Source of the DNA: Linum tenue
Lineage: Eukaryota; Streptophyta; Magnoliopsida; Malpighiales; Linaceae
Assembly: GCA_946122785.1 (NCBI GenBank)
Contig: CAMGYJ010000003.1
Location: 26,243,811-26,307,810 of the forward strand
Length of the DNA stretch: 64,000 nucleotides
Reading direction: 5' to 3'
The notes under the pieces are model-generated. The model worked only from the letters and a program-made list of their open reading frames with translations. It had not been told where the DNA came from and ran no database searches. Position numbers and translations under genes: made by a program. Below, one piece after another: positions 34,185 to 46,292 of this stretch (the stretch's first letter is position 1; every line of letters starts with the position of its first letter).

Positions 34185-36718
34185 TCACTGCCTCTTGGCT
34201 ACAGTTTTCATCAAGCCCTTGATGATCTTGGAAAACCACATCAAGTTCATTATAAACAATGTTGATGGCACCATCACAACCACCAGGCATCCAAACCATC
34301 TCATCTGGAGAACCTGCCAATTCCCGTGGGGGAAACGTAAAAATGAACAAATGAGAAGCAGCTTCAGGTATTAGAATAATGTCTTTCTCGCTTTAGCACC
34401 AACAACGCGGCAGAAAGTAAGATAATGGATCCCCGCACCTGATCGAAGTGCATGTTGATGTGGTAGAAGATGTAAAAGAAGAGCAGCACTCTGGCAATCT
34501 GCAGGTGCCAGACAAAGTTCAGATAGAAACCCAAATCAACGCCTTCGATTCGTTCGAAAAACACATCCCTCTTGCACAGCAAACTTGAAAAAGGGTTTTT
34601 TACTCACCAACCAAAAGAGGAAGATCAGAACACCATTTACAAGATAAGCAGTTGACCGCTTCATACCTGATATGTCCAGATACCTATAAAAAGAGTTCAC
34701 ATGATTGAAGTCCTAAAATGTTCACTGCTTTTTGCCATTTCGGAAGTCTGGGAGTCAGAAAGGACTTATCAAAAGAGCTACTTACCATCTCATGTTTATT
34801 TCTGGCGTGGTCACTTCAGAGATGAGGCACATATATGTATACAGCTGCCCTTCTCCGGATAACATAGAATATGCAACCGCTATTGCAGAAAGACAGTGAT
34901 GAACAACCTGAAACCAGATGCCATTATTCAAAGAGTTATAACTTCTATCGATCATCGTATTATCAGGAGCCATGCTTTTCATTTCAATAGATGTTCTCTC
35001 TTACTCTTTTAGACTTACATAAACACCAACAATGTTCACAAGTTTAATGAGCGAGCTAGCTCTCCCTCAACAATAGATTTACGAACCAGAACGTCAAAAG
35101 TTCATTTGCAGAGTTGAAGAGTCTTGTCTTGGACTTTAATATTTACAAGTGATGAGAATTGTACAGAAAACAGAGCGATCAATATAATTAGTACATCATA
35201 TTGCACAACGCAACCTCATTCTGATGGGAAACCATTGATACCAGTATTGGACAAAACATGAATACGTGATGTATATATACTTCTAAACGGAAGGAGAACA
35301 TTCATTAATATATCAGAGAATTGCAGGGAGCAATGGGACATTACCACCAAGCAAAAACTTTGACTTTAGTGCATTGAATTTGTCAAATTCAAACAAATTC
35401 AGTGGAAGAAGAGACAGAAAGAATTTCCTTACATATTCCATTCCACCTAAAGATGGATAAAGCCAAATAATCATCCCAAGATCTGCAAGGAAGTATCCAA
35501 CAGAAACCTGTCAAATGAAGAGAAAGTCAATAACATGCCAGAGTTAGTTTTTCTACAGAATACATGACACCAATGACAAGAAACTAGCTAAACAGGTACA
35601 TCAGTCACTCTTTCTGTCCTAACTTTGTTTTTTTCATTTATCAAAGGAAAGGAAATGCCCTAACAGGTAAGCAAAAAAGATCCAACCCTCAGCAGATATG
35701 ACATGAGAAATATTGACTAAACCCGAAATCTAGAAGTTATAGCAGAGATCAGCCTTACATACAAATACCACTATCGAAGAGCATTTCCAGAAAACATTTT
35801 GATCAGCATATTAGAAAAACTAAGCTACGTGATAATAAATTGTCAATGCATAAGAACTTTGAATAAAATGCTTCATTATACTTCCAAACAGGATAGACAA
35901 CAATATCATTCGGTGCAGAAAATAAAGATACCAGATGAATCATTGAAAAGTTTTCGAAGACAGAAGAACAACCATATGTGAAGCCACTCACAAACTATTA
36001 CCAAAAAGGTACAAACTAACAATAAAAAGTCCTTTCCAGAAAGATCAGCACTGTGATGCCCAAGCACAAACAACTGATAGACGTCAAAGATCAATGTCAG
36101 GGTTAAAAAGAGGAGAAAGGCCACTTACTGCCAGTCCAAATATGGATAAAGGTGAGCTTCGTAGAGTGACATAACCAGTATGCACTTTGTCTGAAAAAAG
36201 ATCAGACCAGAATACAAAGTACAACGACAAAGCTGTTATAAAGATGGCGTGCAATGAAGACATCCCCCTGCAAAAATTGGGTCACTGATAGGTAAGGACT
36301 AACCAACGATATTGACAGGATAATGAAAAGCCAGAATTAGATATGCCCTGACCGATTGTTCCATTCAATTCTTTGTATTTTCGTAAGCCCAGTGTACGCC
36401 TTGATGTAAAAGGTGCTAATTAACTGAGTTAGATCATAGACCTGTTAGAAGGAAAGTCATCAAATTCAACATCCAAATCGAATCTCAGCATAAGCACAGG
36501 CCACATAATCAATAAACAATAACATTCAAAGATTAAAACAGGACGGGGGCATCTATTATGAAGTAAGGATGACATACCACTTTGCAAGCAATTACTCCGC
36601 CAAGGACAGAGGTGTATGGAACAAAAGGATCTGCAAATAAGTAACTCTTAACCAGCACCTTAGCCTGACTACGGTAGGCCTCAATCGCCATAACAGTCTC
36701 CTTTGGAACGGTCACCAT
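34185..36718 (-). CDS. TLC (TRAM-LAG1-CLN8) domain membrane protein, 8 exons, 276 aa
   Basis: Inferred exons (minus): 36,578-36,718; 36,353-36,441; 36,129-36,267; 35,433-35,507; 34,786-34,907; 34,608-34,683; 34,439-34,498; 34,185-34,313. They join in frame to 831 bp including TGA, all with GT-AG borders. The product has several hydrophobic segments and TLC-family stretches 'ADPFVPYTSVLGG', 'YDLTQLISTFY', 'VFWSDLFSD', 'VVHHCLSAIAVAYSML', 'GEGQLYTYM', 'ISEVTTPEINMRWYLD' and a Lys-rich end 'KRQ'. TLC proteins are multi-pass membrane proteins linked to lipid sensing or trafficking; this plant subgroup is not a ceramide synthase with a homeodomain. Start is ambiguous: ATG 36,718 or ATG 36,691, nine codons later. 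A 5' UTR exon probably lies near 37,608-37,950 (donor GTGAGT). Confidence 0.9.
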
Positions 36719-38338
36719 TGCCAGTTAAATCAGATACGTTGTTGTATCTCAATTGATATTACTTGTTGTAACTGTATCCTAACTTATCACTGTTATCCTT
36801 CAGATGCTTTCCTGACAGACATGAAATCAATGGCCAAGTCAAATTGAATGGAATGCCATAGACTAAACCAGCAGTACAATGTAACACAAGATGAATGTAA
36901 AGAGCATTGGGAAGGTGCATCTGTAACAGTTTGAGCAGCCTGAAAGCAACAGATGTCGATTGCAATGAAACAGAAACTGGAGAAAATTACAGCAGACAGG
37001 AAAACCACCTATTGCTATGGGCACCAAGACGATCGTAATGAAACTGAACAAACCTTGCAACAATTTTGATTTTTTTCCCTATTCAATTGAGAACTTTAGA
37101 ACAATGGTAATAAATAAACAAAGCTCAAGATACAGATGAACAAGAAGTCCACAGAGATTTCTCTTGGAAAAGCTGAAAACATATAAACAAAAACAAAGGA
37201 AAAAGACGAGACAGCAATCAAATGAAATTCATCAACGTGGTCCACCATCCGCAGAGCTTGCAAGTCTCCATCAAAATAAAAAGAACCCAGAAAGCTCTTC
37301 AAAGGCTTAGAGCCAAATCAATTAGATTCATCCCAAACTCAATCTATACACATGCCATAGAATCAAATTGTAACCACATTCCGCATCCAATCCCCAAATG
37401 AAATCACGAAAGCGATCAACCCCTCCCCCACATCCCACAAGCAATTAGATTCATCCCAACTGCGATTTGCAACTAGAAGGCGACGTTGCATTACAGAGAG
37501 GGGAACATTCACAGGTTATTACCCAGGACAAAATAGAGACTTTCTCAACGCCATCAAAGATGAAAGGAAGAAGCTCCTATAGAAGGAGATTGTGGGGAGG
37601 AAGGGAACTCACAAATAAGCATCAGCTTTCGCGTATCGCCCAAGAAAACTTGCGGCCCGCCCGATAGATCCGAGGGAGTAAATTGGGGCAGGTGGGATAT
37701 TAAAGACACAAAACGGAAACCCCTCTCCCAGAATCGGGATAAAAGGCAATCAATAGGGGCGAAAAGCTTGAGATGAAAGAAATAGAGTGCTAAACCCAGA
37801 AAAAGAGAGAACAGAACGCAAACGCAGGAGACCGCCGAGTAAATGCCAGGTGAAGGGAAGGTTGGGGGACTAGAGACTTCTGATTTCTGATGGGCGAAGA
37901 GAGAGATAGAGAGAGCGGAGGCGATGGAATAAGGAAGGAATCGCCAACGCTGGACATAGATGATAGAATTAGTAAAATATGATACGGGGAAGTTACCAAC
38001 AAAATATATATAGAGTATTTAAAATCTTGATTTTATTTATCTATTCCAGTTTTGATTTTATTATAAAATCAATAGATCTTAAAATCTTGTACTATTCATG
38101 ATACAAATTTTTAAAATCTTACGATTTGACGATTCAAATCTTTGGGTCAATTTTACTTATTTTTTAAAAAATGTGTAAAATTATGGCCCTTTTACTTCTC
38201 CTCCACCAACATTATCTATTTTTCTCACACTAACCATTATAGACCATTATCATTCCCATCAACGTATTAATCATCATCGATTCACCACTTTCCAAAATTA
38301 ACCATGATAAATTGAAAGATTAACTTTGAGAAATTGTC
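36719..38338. other. 5' UTR, UTR intron(s) and promoter of TLC gene
   Basis: On the minus strand a GC-richer block at 37,608-37,950 ends in a good donor (TT|GTGAGTT) and starts in CT-rich sequence, as expected for a first non-coding exon. The stretch to 36,720 would be its intron. 37,980-38,338 is AT-rich with no gene. Confidence 0.55.
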
Positions 38339-38346
38339 ATTGTAAG

Positions 38347-38799
38347 CCGTGGCGGAGCCACTTGAGGCCAAAGTGGGTCATTTTGCACCACCTTGGCCCA
38401 AAAAATATATGATGAATTTGTTTATATGATTATGGATTGCGTTTAAGACCTTTCTAGATAATTTACAAAAAGTAATGCTTAGTGATCTCTATTTAACTTT
38501 TAATTCATATATTATGTAAGTGAGTTTAATATAAATAAAAACTCAAAATTCAGGGGTGTTTGTTGCTATCGGAAGTGTTGAAAAAGCATTTACTACAACA
38601 AACAAAGTAAAAAAACACTTCAGAATAAGGAGTTGTGGAATTATGAATGATTTATTGTTGTTGTATCTTAACAATATCTCTAATAATTTGCATGATGAAT
38701 GTATTTTACAAAACAAATTCAAAACATGAACACATGCTAAAACTTACATTTTTTCCCCATGTTTGACCTACCTCAGATTATATTCTTGCTACGCCACTG
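38347..38799 (+). mobile_element. Truncated hAT element with decayed transposase C-terminus
   Basis: Termini CCGTGGCGGAGCC and GCTACGCCACTG are imperfect inverted repeats. 8-bp flanks ATTGTAAG (38,339-38,346) and ATTGAAAG (38,800-38,807) differ at one base. From about 38,560 the + strand reads 'VAIGSVEKAFTTTNKVKKHF' and 'GIMNDLLLLYLN', which resembles the hAT C-terminal dimerisation segment (VER-F-x-M, then N-x-L-x-x-Y-x-E). The remnant is short and interrupted. Confidence 0.72.
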
Positions 38800-39011
38800 A
38801 TTGAAAGTATTATGTGTTTTTTGTGTTATTCATGATTTTTCTTATTAATATTATTTCATCTTCGTTCTTATATGAACCTTAAAATCCCGATTTTCGATTT
38901 TACGTAAAATCTCGATTTTGACTGCTATGAAAATATGTACGAGTATTTTACTTCGTCTCTAAGCGAATTTTATGTTTAATAGTACGTTAGTAGTCATAAA
39001 TATATAAAATT

Positions 39012-39456
39012 TGTTTGAGCCCGGGCGACTGGGCGTCACTCGGGTCCAAGGGGTTTGGGACGTCAGCCATGACTTTAAGGGGGTAGGCGCCCCGCCTCGT
39101 CAGAAGTAGAAAAAGAGAAGAAGTATATAGAGAGAGAAAGTAGAGAGAAGTTAGAGTAAAAGTAGATAGATTGCCATTTATGAGGAGAGAACTCCTATTT
39201 ATACACATTTGAGGGTTAGGTAGTGGTCTGGGCGCCTGCCAAGCCATAAATGCTGTGGTCGGGCGCCTCAGACCTTCTGACACTGTACATGGTCCTTTTT
39301 GACAGAGGGTGTCCCCCTGCCCCTTGTCCTTGCTGATGTCAGGTGCCTGGCCTTGTCTCTTGTCTCCCAGCCTTGTCTTTTTGCTCTTTTGTCTTCTTTC
39401 CTTCTTTATGCCATTAGCTAGGGTATTGTTTCCTTAGTTACTAGGATACCCTATCA
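39012..39456 (-). repeat. 3' LTR of Tat element 1
   Basis: 445 bp. Read on the minus strand it starts TGATAGGGTA and ends GGGCTCAAACA. The adjacent purine tract CCAAAAGGGGCAAT (39,457-39,470, minus) is the PPT. Confidence 0.92.
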
Positions 39457-39917
39457 ATTGCCCCTTTTGGCAATGGCGTGAGTATCGCGGTATCGTCAAA
39501 CAAGTATGTTCTTTGATGGTAAAAAATACAAAAAACTGTAAAAGAATAGATAAAGAATAAATAAAATAAATAAATAAAAAATTAGAATTAGTAAAAAGGA
39601 AAGAGAGAAAAAATTACAAAATAATAAATAAGCAAAATAAATAAGATAACAGAAAAAACAAAAATCATTGGCAAGGAGTGGGGTGGCAGCGAAGACGCCA
39701 CCCCATATAGGCTGCTAGCGGCAGCTTTGGGCCAAGCCCACTCAAAATTTGGAGGGGGTGGTTTTAATTGAGAGGAGGTGATGGAAGGTTGGGCCCTAGG
39801 GTAGCCCGCCTCGAGAACCGTGCGCTCTCCTTCATTCCTATTTAAATCCCCCCTCCTCCTCATTCATTCCATCCTTCACTTTTTTCTTCTCAATTTTCGG
39901 CCGCTCCCCTCTCTCCT

Positions 39918-40900
39918 CGGCGCCTCTCAATTTTCGGCCGCTCCCCTCTCTCATCGGCGCCTCTCATCCCTCCGCTCCGACTGTATTGGGAAGGCGCCTC
40001 TCTTTCTCTTCGGCGCCTTGCTTCTCCGAACAAGCGGCGCCTCCCAAGCTAATCGCTTCGCTTCGCTTCTCCGAGCGGGCGGCGCCACCCACCACGCACT
40101 AGGTACGTTTTACTTGGATTGAGGAGGCGGCGCCTCCGATAATAATTTGGCGTTAGCTAGGGTTTTTCTTCTCTTGTTTGTACGGTGGCGCCTCTTACTG
40201 TTTCTTTTCTTGTTTGTACCATTAGCTAGGGCTTCTTTGATTGAGGGCGCCTTCCTGTTGGCTCTCGGCGCCACTCCACGGCTCTTCCCCTTACATGCCC
40301 CTTCTTGTTGGTTCTCGGCGGCAGGCGCCACGTTGCTTACGCATCCAGGCGAGTTTCTAACTTCCGATCGGGGGCGCCACCCCTCCTCTTTTTTGCACAT
40401 GCGCTTTGGTTTCTTAACGGACTTCGAGAGGATCTAATCCGGCCGCCCCTTCCAATTGGGAGCGCCACCTCCCCTACTTTTCGCTAGGCGCCTTCGCTTT
40501 TTGTTTGTACCAATTTTCTTTGGCGGGCGCTATCCTTTGTTGCATTGGGTAGCGCCTCATTGAGATTCAATTAGGGACATCACGCTCTTCGTTAATTTCT
40601 CTGTAGCCTTCTTTGATTGCTGTCTGTCTGCTTCCGCTTTTCGATTGGTTTTTTGGTTGTTTCATTTCAAAAGCGCCGCCCTGCTAACCCGCGCCTTGCT
40701 CGTCTGTGCTGCAGGTTTCGATTTTAAGGCGTCAAAGGCGCCTCTTAACACATAGTCACGGGGAGCGACAACGGTTTCTTACCCGCGCGTTACCGGCTTA
40801 GGCGTTATACCCGATTCTCCTCCAAGACCCGTTTTGCTGCCCATCATTCTCTTATGGCTTCCAATAATTCGCAACCCTCTTCCTCTATGGGTGGCGCCTC
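39918..40900. repeat. GGCGCC-rich leader region of the + strand gene in Tat element 1
   Basis: I count about 15 copies of the palindrome GGCGCC in roughly 1 kb, mostly in the context GGCGCC(T/A), spaced 20-100 bp apart with no common longer unit. The stretch precedes and includes the first exon of the opposite-strand gene. Confidence 0.8.
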
Positions 40901-43396
40901 TGCTCCCTCCAAGGGGAAAGCCCAGGCCTCTTCGAGCCGAGTCAGGAAGATGGGTAAGTAATTCTCTCCCCCTTTGTGTTTTAAACTTCACATGGTAGCG
41001 TTGGTCTTTAGGGAGTTTTAGTTGGATGTACAGTGTATGGAAAAGCTAAGTGGAGGCTTTCCGAGATCGTCAGTGATGCTGAATCAGATCCACAAGTAGA
41101 GTCACTTACTGAGGGTGACATGTCAAGTGTGGAGCTTGAGCCTGAAACGAGCAATTTTTTAGCCACTGATGACGCCGATTACCGCGTTCTGCGATGGCGC
41201 GGTATGTGGGGTGATCAGGCGCCTCCCACTTCTGTTCGCCTCCTTGGACCTGACAAGCGACCCAGTATCCAGTTGCATCGGGTCATGTCTTACCTCCGTG
41301 GCCTAGGCTTTCTTCGAGACTGGGAGTACGCTCTTCCTGATCCTGGCGCGCGTATTGGTAGTTGTCCTGAGGGTTGGTTCGCGGTTTATTCGGAGTACTT
41401 AAAGTGTGGTTTGAAGTTTTCGTTAAATCCCATCTTATCGGGTATCCTGGAGATGGTTGAGTGTCCTCTCAGTTTTCTCTCTCCCTCACTTATTTTTCAT
41501 ACTTGCGCCTTCTGATTGATCTGCAAGCGCCTTGGCTATGACCCTTCCTTCCCTATCTTCCGAAGTATATATTCTTTAGAACGAGGTAAACATGGTTGGT
41601 CAGCTTTGAAGCGCGACAACAAGTACCATGGCCGAGTCTGCAAGGGTTCTCCCAAGCTCCCCAGCAAGTGGTATTGTTCATATTTCTTCATTAGGCCACG
41701 CCATGGTACTTGGCATGCATCGACGGAGACACCTCTTTTGACTTCGTGGAACGAAGGTTCAGACGAGGCGTGGGCTAGGGACTTCTCCCTTGAGAAGCTT
41801 GAGCGAGAACAAAAACATCATATTCTTCGAGCGCCTCCGGTGGATTTTGCAAGAAAGGGGGAGAGGGCGCGCACCTTGGGGGAGCTCTATGACACCGGTA
41901 TATTTTGATTACTACGATTTAGATTTTGTCCACAAACTTATGTCATTTTCATAACTCATTTTCTTGCAGATTTCGACTACTCGAGCTTGGTGAAGATGAC
42001 GAAGAAGGCGCAAGGCGCTTCCAGGACTGGGTCGCAGAAGGCGCCTAGCGTCCCTTCAGGCGCGTGCTTCGCTCCTCCGAGCAGGTGCCTGACGCTACCG
42101 GTGAAGCCTCGTCTCCTCAGTTGCTCCTTCCCTTGGATCCACGCGACCCTCTCCCGGAGAAGGCCTCGGGAAAGCGTCCTGCTTCCGCGAGCTCCCCTGC
42201 TGAGGTCCAAAAGAAGAAGAAGAAGCTCGGACTTGGGAGTATCGATGAGATTTTGGCACCTCCACGTTCGAGGCGCGTGGTGAAGTCCAAAGAGCTCGTT
42301 CCTATCTCTCCCTCTGCTGCCCTCAATGCGCCGAGCACATTCACTTCTGCCTTGGAGTTGAAGGACTTTCTGAAGCCACCCCTCGATGAGGGCACTTCTC
42401 CTGCCGGCGCGGCATGTCAACATCTGTTTCAGGTATGCTTTCGTATTCTTTCTCCTTCTCAGCTGATGTTTATGTCCTCACTTTTGACGCTGTTTTGTTC
42501 AGGCCATGCTTGATGTAGTGACGCTTTCTGGCAAGAGTCAGGAAAACCGAGAGCGCGCCCATAAGAACTACCTGATGGCTTCTCAACTGAAGACTGATAA
42601 GGCAACCCTGCAAGATGTCAACTTTCGTTTGGAGAGTGAGTTGTCGTCGGTGAAGTAGCAACTATCTGATGCATTGGCCGCCGGGAGCGCTTCTGCTCGT
42701 GAGGAGATGGAGAAGGAGCTAGCGCTTCGAAAAAAGAAAGTTGAGGATTTGGAGAAGGAGCTACAGGCTGTGTCTACAACCAAAAGGCGCCAGCAGGTAA
42801 GCCTCTCCCCTTGCGTGTCCTCTTCTTCTACTCGGAGGGGTGACACCTCGCGTTTTTGTCTGTCTATTTTTTGCATGGGCTAACAAATTTTCTTTAATTC
42901 CTAGGAGGAGTTCAAGAAGAAATTAGCCAAGGAACGCGAGGATGCTGTGGACGCTCATTTGGCGTCGGCGGAGTTCCGTGATTGGCAGCGGGATCTTCTG
43001 ATTGGTGTGAAGAAGAGAGCTTTCATTGGCATCCATAAGAAAGTTCGGTCCGGCAACCCCGACATGAAGTGGGACACACCGGAAGTCTGGCAAGCGATGG
43101 ACGATTACTTCTTCTCCCTCGGTACGGACCATGAGCCTTCCGATTCTGACCCACTCCCGCTAGACGAGGGTGACTCCTCTGCTGATGACATCGAGGTTGA
43201 TGTTGAGGGGGCTGGTGACGAGGGAGTGGGCGATATTGTCGAGGGAGCTACTGATGTCGATGTTGGTGCTGAGGGAGGTGGTGGGAAGGACGCTCCTGTT
43301 GTTGTTGCTGCTGCTGATGGTGAGGATGGCGCCTCGGATGGTGGCACCTCTGACGATTCTAGCTCTTCCGATGATGCTTCGAGCAAGTCGGCTTAG
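40854..43396 (+). pseudogene. Opposite-strand multi-exon gene (aORF) of Tat element 1
   Basis: Inferred exons: 40,854-40,953; 41,034-41,455; 41,528-41,897; about 41,971-42,432; 42,503-42,796; 42,905-43,396, each with plausible GT/AG borders. The N-terminal part ('YLRGLGFLRDW', 'YSEYLKCGLKFSLNPI', 'WYCSYFFIRP') resembles the plant 'putative gypsy type transposon' domain; then a basic Lys-rich stretch (KKKKK), a coiled coil ('EEMEKELALRKKKVEDLEKE') and an acidic Asp/Glu/Ser-rich tail. A frame disruption near 42,060 and an in-frame TAG at 42,656-42,658 suggest decay. It runs antisense to gag-pol and converges with the end of pol. Extra antisense genes are known in Tat elements; the function is unknown. 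Confidence 0.78.
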
Positions 43397-43652
43397 TATG
43401 GTTAGGGTGTTTCTTATTACTTGTTGCATGCTTGAACAATGTTAATGGGCTGGTCGTGTGGACGCCTTTTGCTTATTTAGCTTTTGCACTTGCCCCTGGA
43501 GGATGTTTATTTTGCTTTCGGACTCCGTCTTCGCACTCCTTATGCCCTTTCTAGCTTTTAAGACATTCGTGTCTTTTTATTGCTGCAACTTGTTTTTGCG
43601 CTTTGGCTAGGGTGATTGTCCTAGACCAGCGTTGAATCCTCTCCACGCTTAG

Positions 43653-44005
43653 GCTTCTCCTCGAGGGAGGAAGCGAGTTTGAGTGTCCCGTGCGTACCCT
43701 TGAAAAAGAGATAACGCGTTTAAGCCTCTTCTTCACGGAGGAAGCGGGTTTGGGTGGCCCCTTCTGCCAAGGCGGAAATTTTGTGAGGGATGTGATCAAT
43801 TTATCGCCTCTCATGGGGACTCGTAAGACGAGCGCCCGACACTTGGATGAGAATCCAAGTGTAAGCGCTAGGGCTCTTTCGCTAGTTCGCGGGTAAAAGG
43901 TTTTGTTAGGATGACTATCGTAAGCAAAACTCGAATTTTCTTACGTGTTCCCCTGAGAAGGAGGTAACACGCTTGGGCTTCTCCTCGACGGAGGAAGCGA
44001 GTCGG
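43653..44005. repeat. Three dispersed hairpin-like repeats between convergent gene ends
   Basis: 'cttctcctcgagggaggaag' (43,653), 'cttcttcacggaggaag' (about 43,728) and 'cttctcctcgacggaggaag' (about 43,978) are near-palindromic and each sits in a longer repeated context with 'gtaacacgctt'-like words. They lie between the ends of the + strand gene and the minus-strand pol. Confidence 0.6.
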
Positions 44006-44370
44006 GGGAGACTCCATCTGTTAAAACAGGAATAGCTTTGCTTTGCTGAGTAGTGAATCTCCATTTCTTTAGCAAAATAGGGGATTACATGGGGTATTGC
44101 CAGGGCGCGTCCCCTTTCCCGAAAATTCCTAACATTACCAATCTACACTGAATAAAAGGACTCCTCCTAGCACGCTTTTGCCTCTATTAGGGTGTCTTTG
44201 GGTTACGCCTCTTTAAAGGTGCCCTTCCCCCCCCCTACAAAAATGTCTACCTTTGGGTCAATTTGAAGTAAAGCAAGAAAAACTAAACACACTTGGATCC
44301 TCCTTAGGGTATCTTCGGGCTACGCCTCCTTGAGAGCGCCCCTCCTCCCTGTAAAATGTTCACCTTCCGA

Positions 44371-46292
44371 CTACTCCTCTTGTGTCTCTTGTTCGCACAT
44401 GTACTTCCTCAGATGCCTTGCGTTCCAAGTTTTGCTAACGCGCTCTGCCTCCATGGTGGCGAGCTTGAAAGTGCTTGGTCCTATCACCTCCCTTACGACA
44501 AAGGGTCCCTCCCACTTAGCAGCCAACTTTCCGTGATTCGGGTTAGGGCGGAATACCTTCCTCAGGACAAGGTCTCCCTCTTCGATGTGGTGAGGTTTCA
44601 GCTTTGAATTATAGTATTTTACCAACTGCTCCTTGTCCTCGACCAGCTTCCGAAGCGCCTGGACCCTTCTCTCATCTAGCATGTCTAGTTCGTGAGCCAT
44701 GCTGACATTATTCCCTTCATCAAAATATTGAACACGCAAGGTGGGCAATGCAACTTCCGTGGGAGTCACCGCTTCTGCACCAAAAGTTAGGGCGAATGGG
44801 GTTTCACCCGTAGAGCTTTTTGGGGTGGTGCGTAGCGCCCATAGTACATGGGGGAGTTCCTCTACCCAATTTCCTTTCTGCTCCTGGAGACGCTTCTTCA
44901 GTCCTTGGAGTATGGTTTTGTTTGCTGCTTCCGCCTGTCCATTCGCTTCTGGGTATGCCACTGATGAGAGCTTGAGCTGGATATTGTATCCTTGACCAAA
45001 GTCTGCGAAGGAGGCGCAGTCAAACCAATGCAGTCAAAAGCGCGATTCTACCTAGAAGCGGAAAAGGGGTAAAATCGTAAAGCGTAGAATTAAAGCGTAA
45101 AAGCGTAAGTTTTTTACGCATACATTAAAATAACTAAAAATATGTTAAGTACGACATATACTGTGTAAAATATGAGTGAACATAATTTAGATAAGTTAAT
45201 AAATACTTGCAATGCATGCCTAGAGTAGAGCAACTTATAGCCTCTTAATAATACGTTCATAAACATAAATCTTAACAATTAGCCACATTCTCCTCTATGC
45301 TAATGAATTTGGGAAGAGCCTAGCTGGTGAATTAGATTACTCTGTTGAAGTAGAGAATGCATCAAAGTACTTGATATGTATATTTTAATCTCAAATATAT
45401 CATATTGTTGGTGATTTACCTTTAAAATATACTTTTGATGATTAATTTCATGAAAAGAATACACATTTAGTGAACTAAAAGCGTAAAAACGTAAAGCGTT
45501 TTGGTGAACTAGAAGCGTAAAATCGTAAGCTCTTAAGCTTTAAAGCGCAATTTAGTTCGATTTTATACACAAAAGTTTTTATATGGAAACTAAAGCGTTT
45601 TGGTGACGTAGAAGCGTAAAACCGTAAGTTTTTAAGTTTTAAAGCGCGATTTTGACTGCATTGAGTCAAACTGCTTGCCATGATCAGTGACGATGGAGTT
45701 GGGAATGCCAAATCGTGCAAGTATGTTGTTGAAGACAAATTTCTCGACTTGCTTTGTCGTAATAGCGGCCAACGGCTCAGCCTCGATCCACTTTGTGAAG
45801 TAGTCCACTGCCACGATAAGGTATTTCCTTTTTCCCGAAGATTTGGGGAAAGGCCCTACTAGGTCCATTCCCCATTGGGCAAAGGGCCAGGGACTGATGT
45901 TTCCTTGCATTGCAGTAGCTGGGAGGTGGTGCTCTTTGGCATGGGTTTGGCATGCATGACATGCCATAGCGAATTGCTTTGCATCATTTCTCATGGAAGG
46001 CCAGTAGTACCCTTGCAACTTAAGTGTTCTTTCCAAGCTTCTTGGCCCCCCCATGTCCGCCACACACGCCTTCATGAATCTCGCGGAGCGCCCACTTCGC
46101 CTCAGCTTTTCCTAGACACCTAAGGTATACTCCTTCGAACGACCGACGGTGCAGCTCCGAGCCGATGATGGTGCAACGCGCCGCTCGCCTTCTTACTCCT
46201 GTGGCCTCTTTTGGATCTGTTGGAAGGGTATCATTCATGAGGTACTCGACGATCGGCACCCTCCACCTGCTCTTCGTGACTGATATTAACAC
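44371..46292 (-). pseudogene. Tat element 1 integrase region, interrupted by a hAT MITE
   Basis: On the minus strand: 'RRRAARCTIIG' and 'IHEGVCGGHGGAKKL' (46,292-46,020), zinc-binding 'YYWPSMRNDAKQFAMACHAC', core 'WPFAQWGMDLVGPFPKSSG', 'AVDYFTKWIEAEPL', 'IVTDHGKQF' (to 45,672), then after the insertion 'AYPEANGQAEAANK', 'HVLWALRTT' and a C-terminal chromodomain-less end with 'LAAKWEGPFVV'. Frame changes near 46,260 and 46,075; without the MITE and one TSD copy the last two segments are in the same frame. Confidence 0.88.
45026..45663. mobile_element. hAT-type MITE (638 bp) inserted in Tat integrase
   Basis: Termini CAATGCAGTCAAAAGCGCG and CGCGATTTTGACTGCATTG; exact 8-bp duplications AGTCAAAC at 45,018-45,025 and 45,664-45,671. 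The interior repeats 'gaagcgtaaaa' and 'cgtaag' words: two direct copies of about 100 bp on the right side (45,478-45,650) and shorter ones on the left. No coding. Confidence 0.93.

Noticed and set aside
43105..43386. Minus-strand Ser/Ala/Pro-rich open frame
   Set aside because: Exact antisense shadow of the Asp/Glu-rich tail of the + strand gene.
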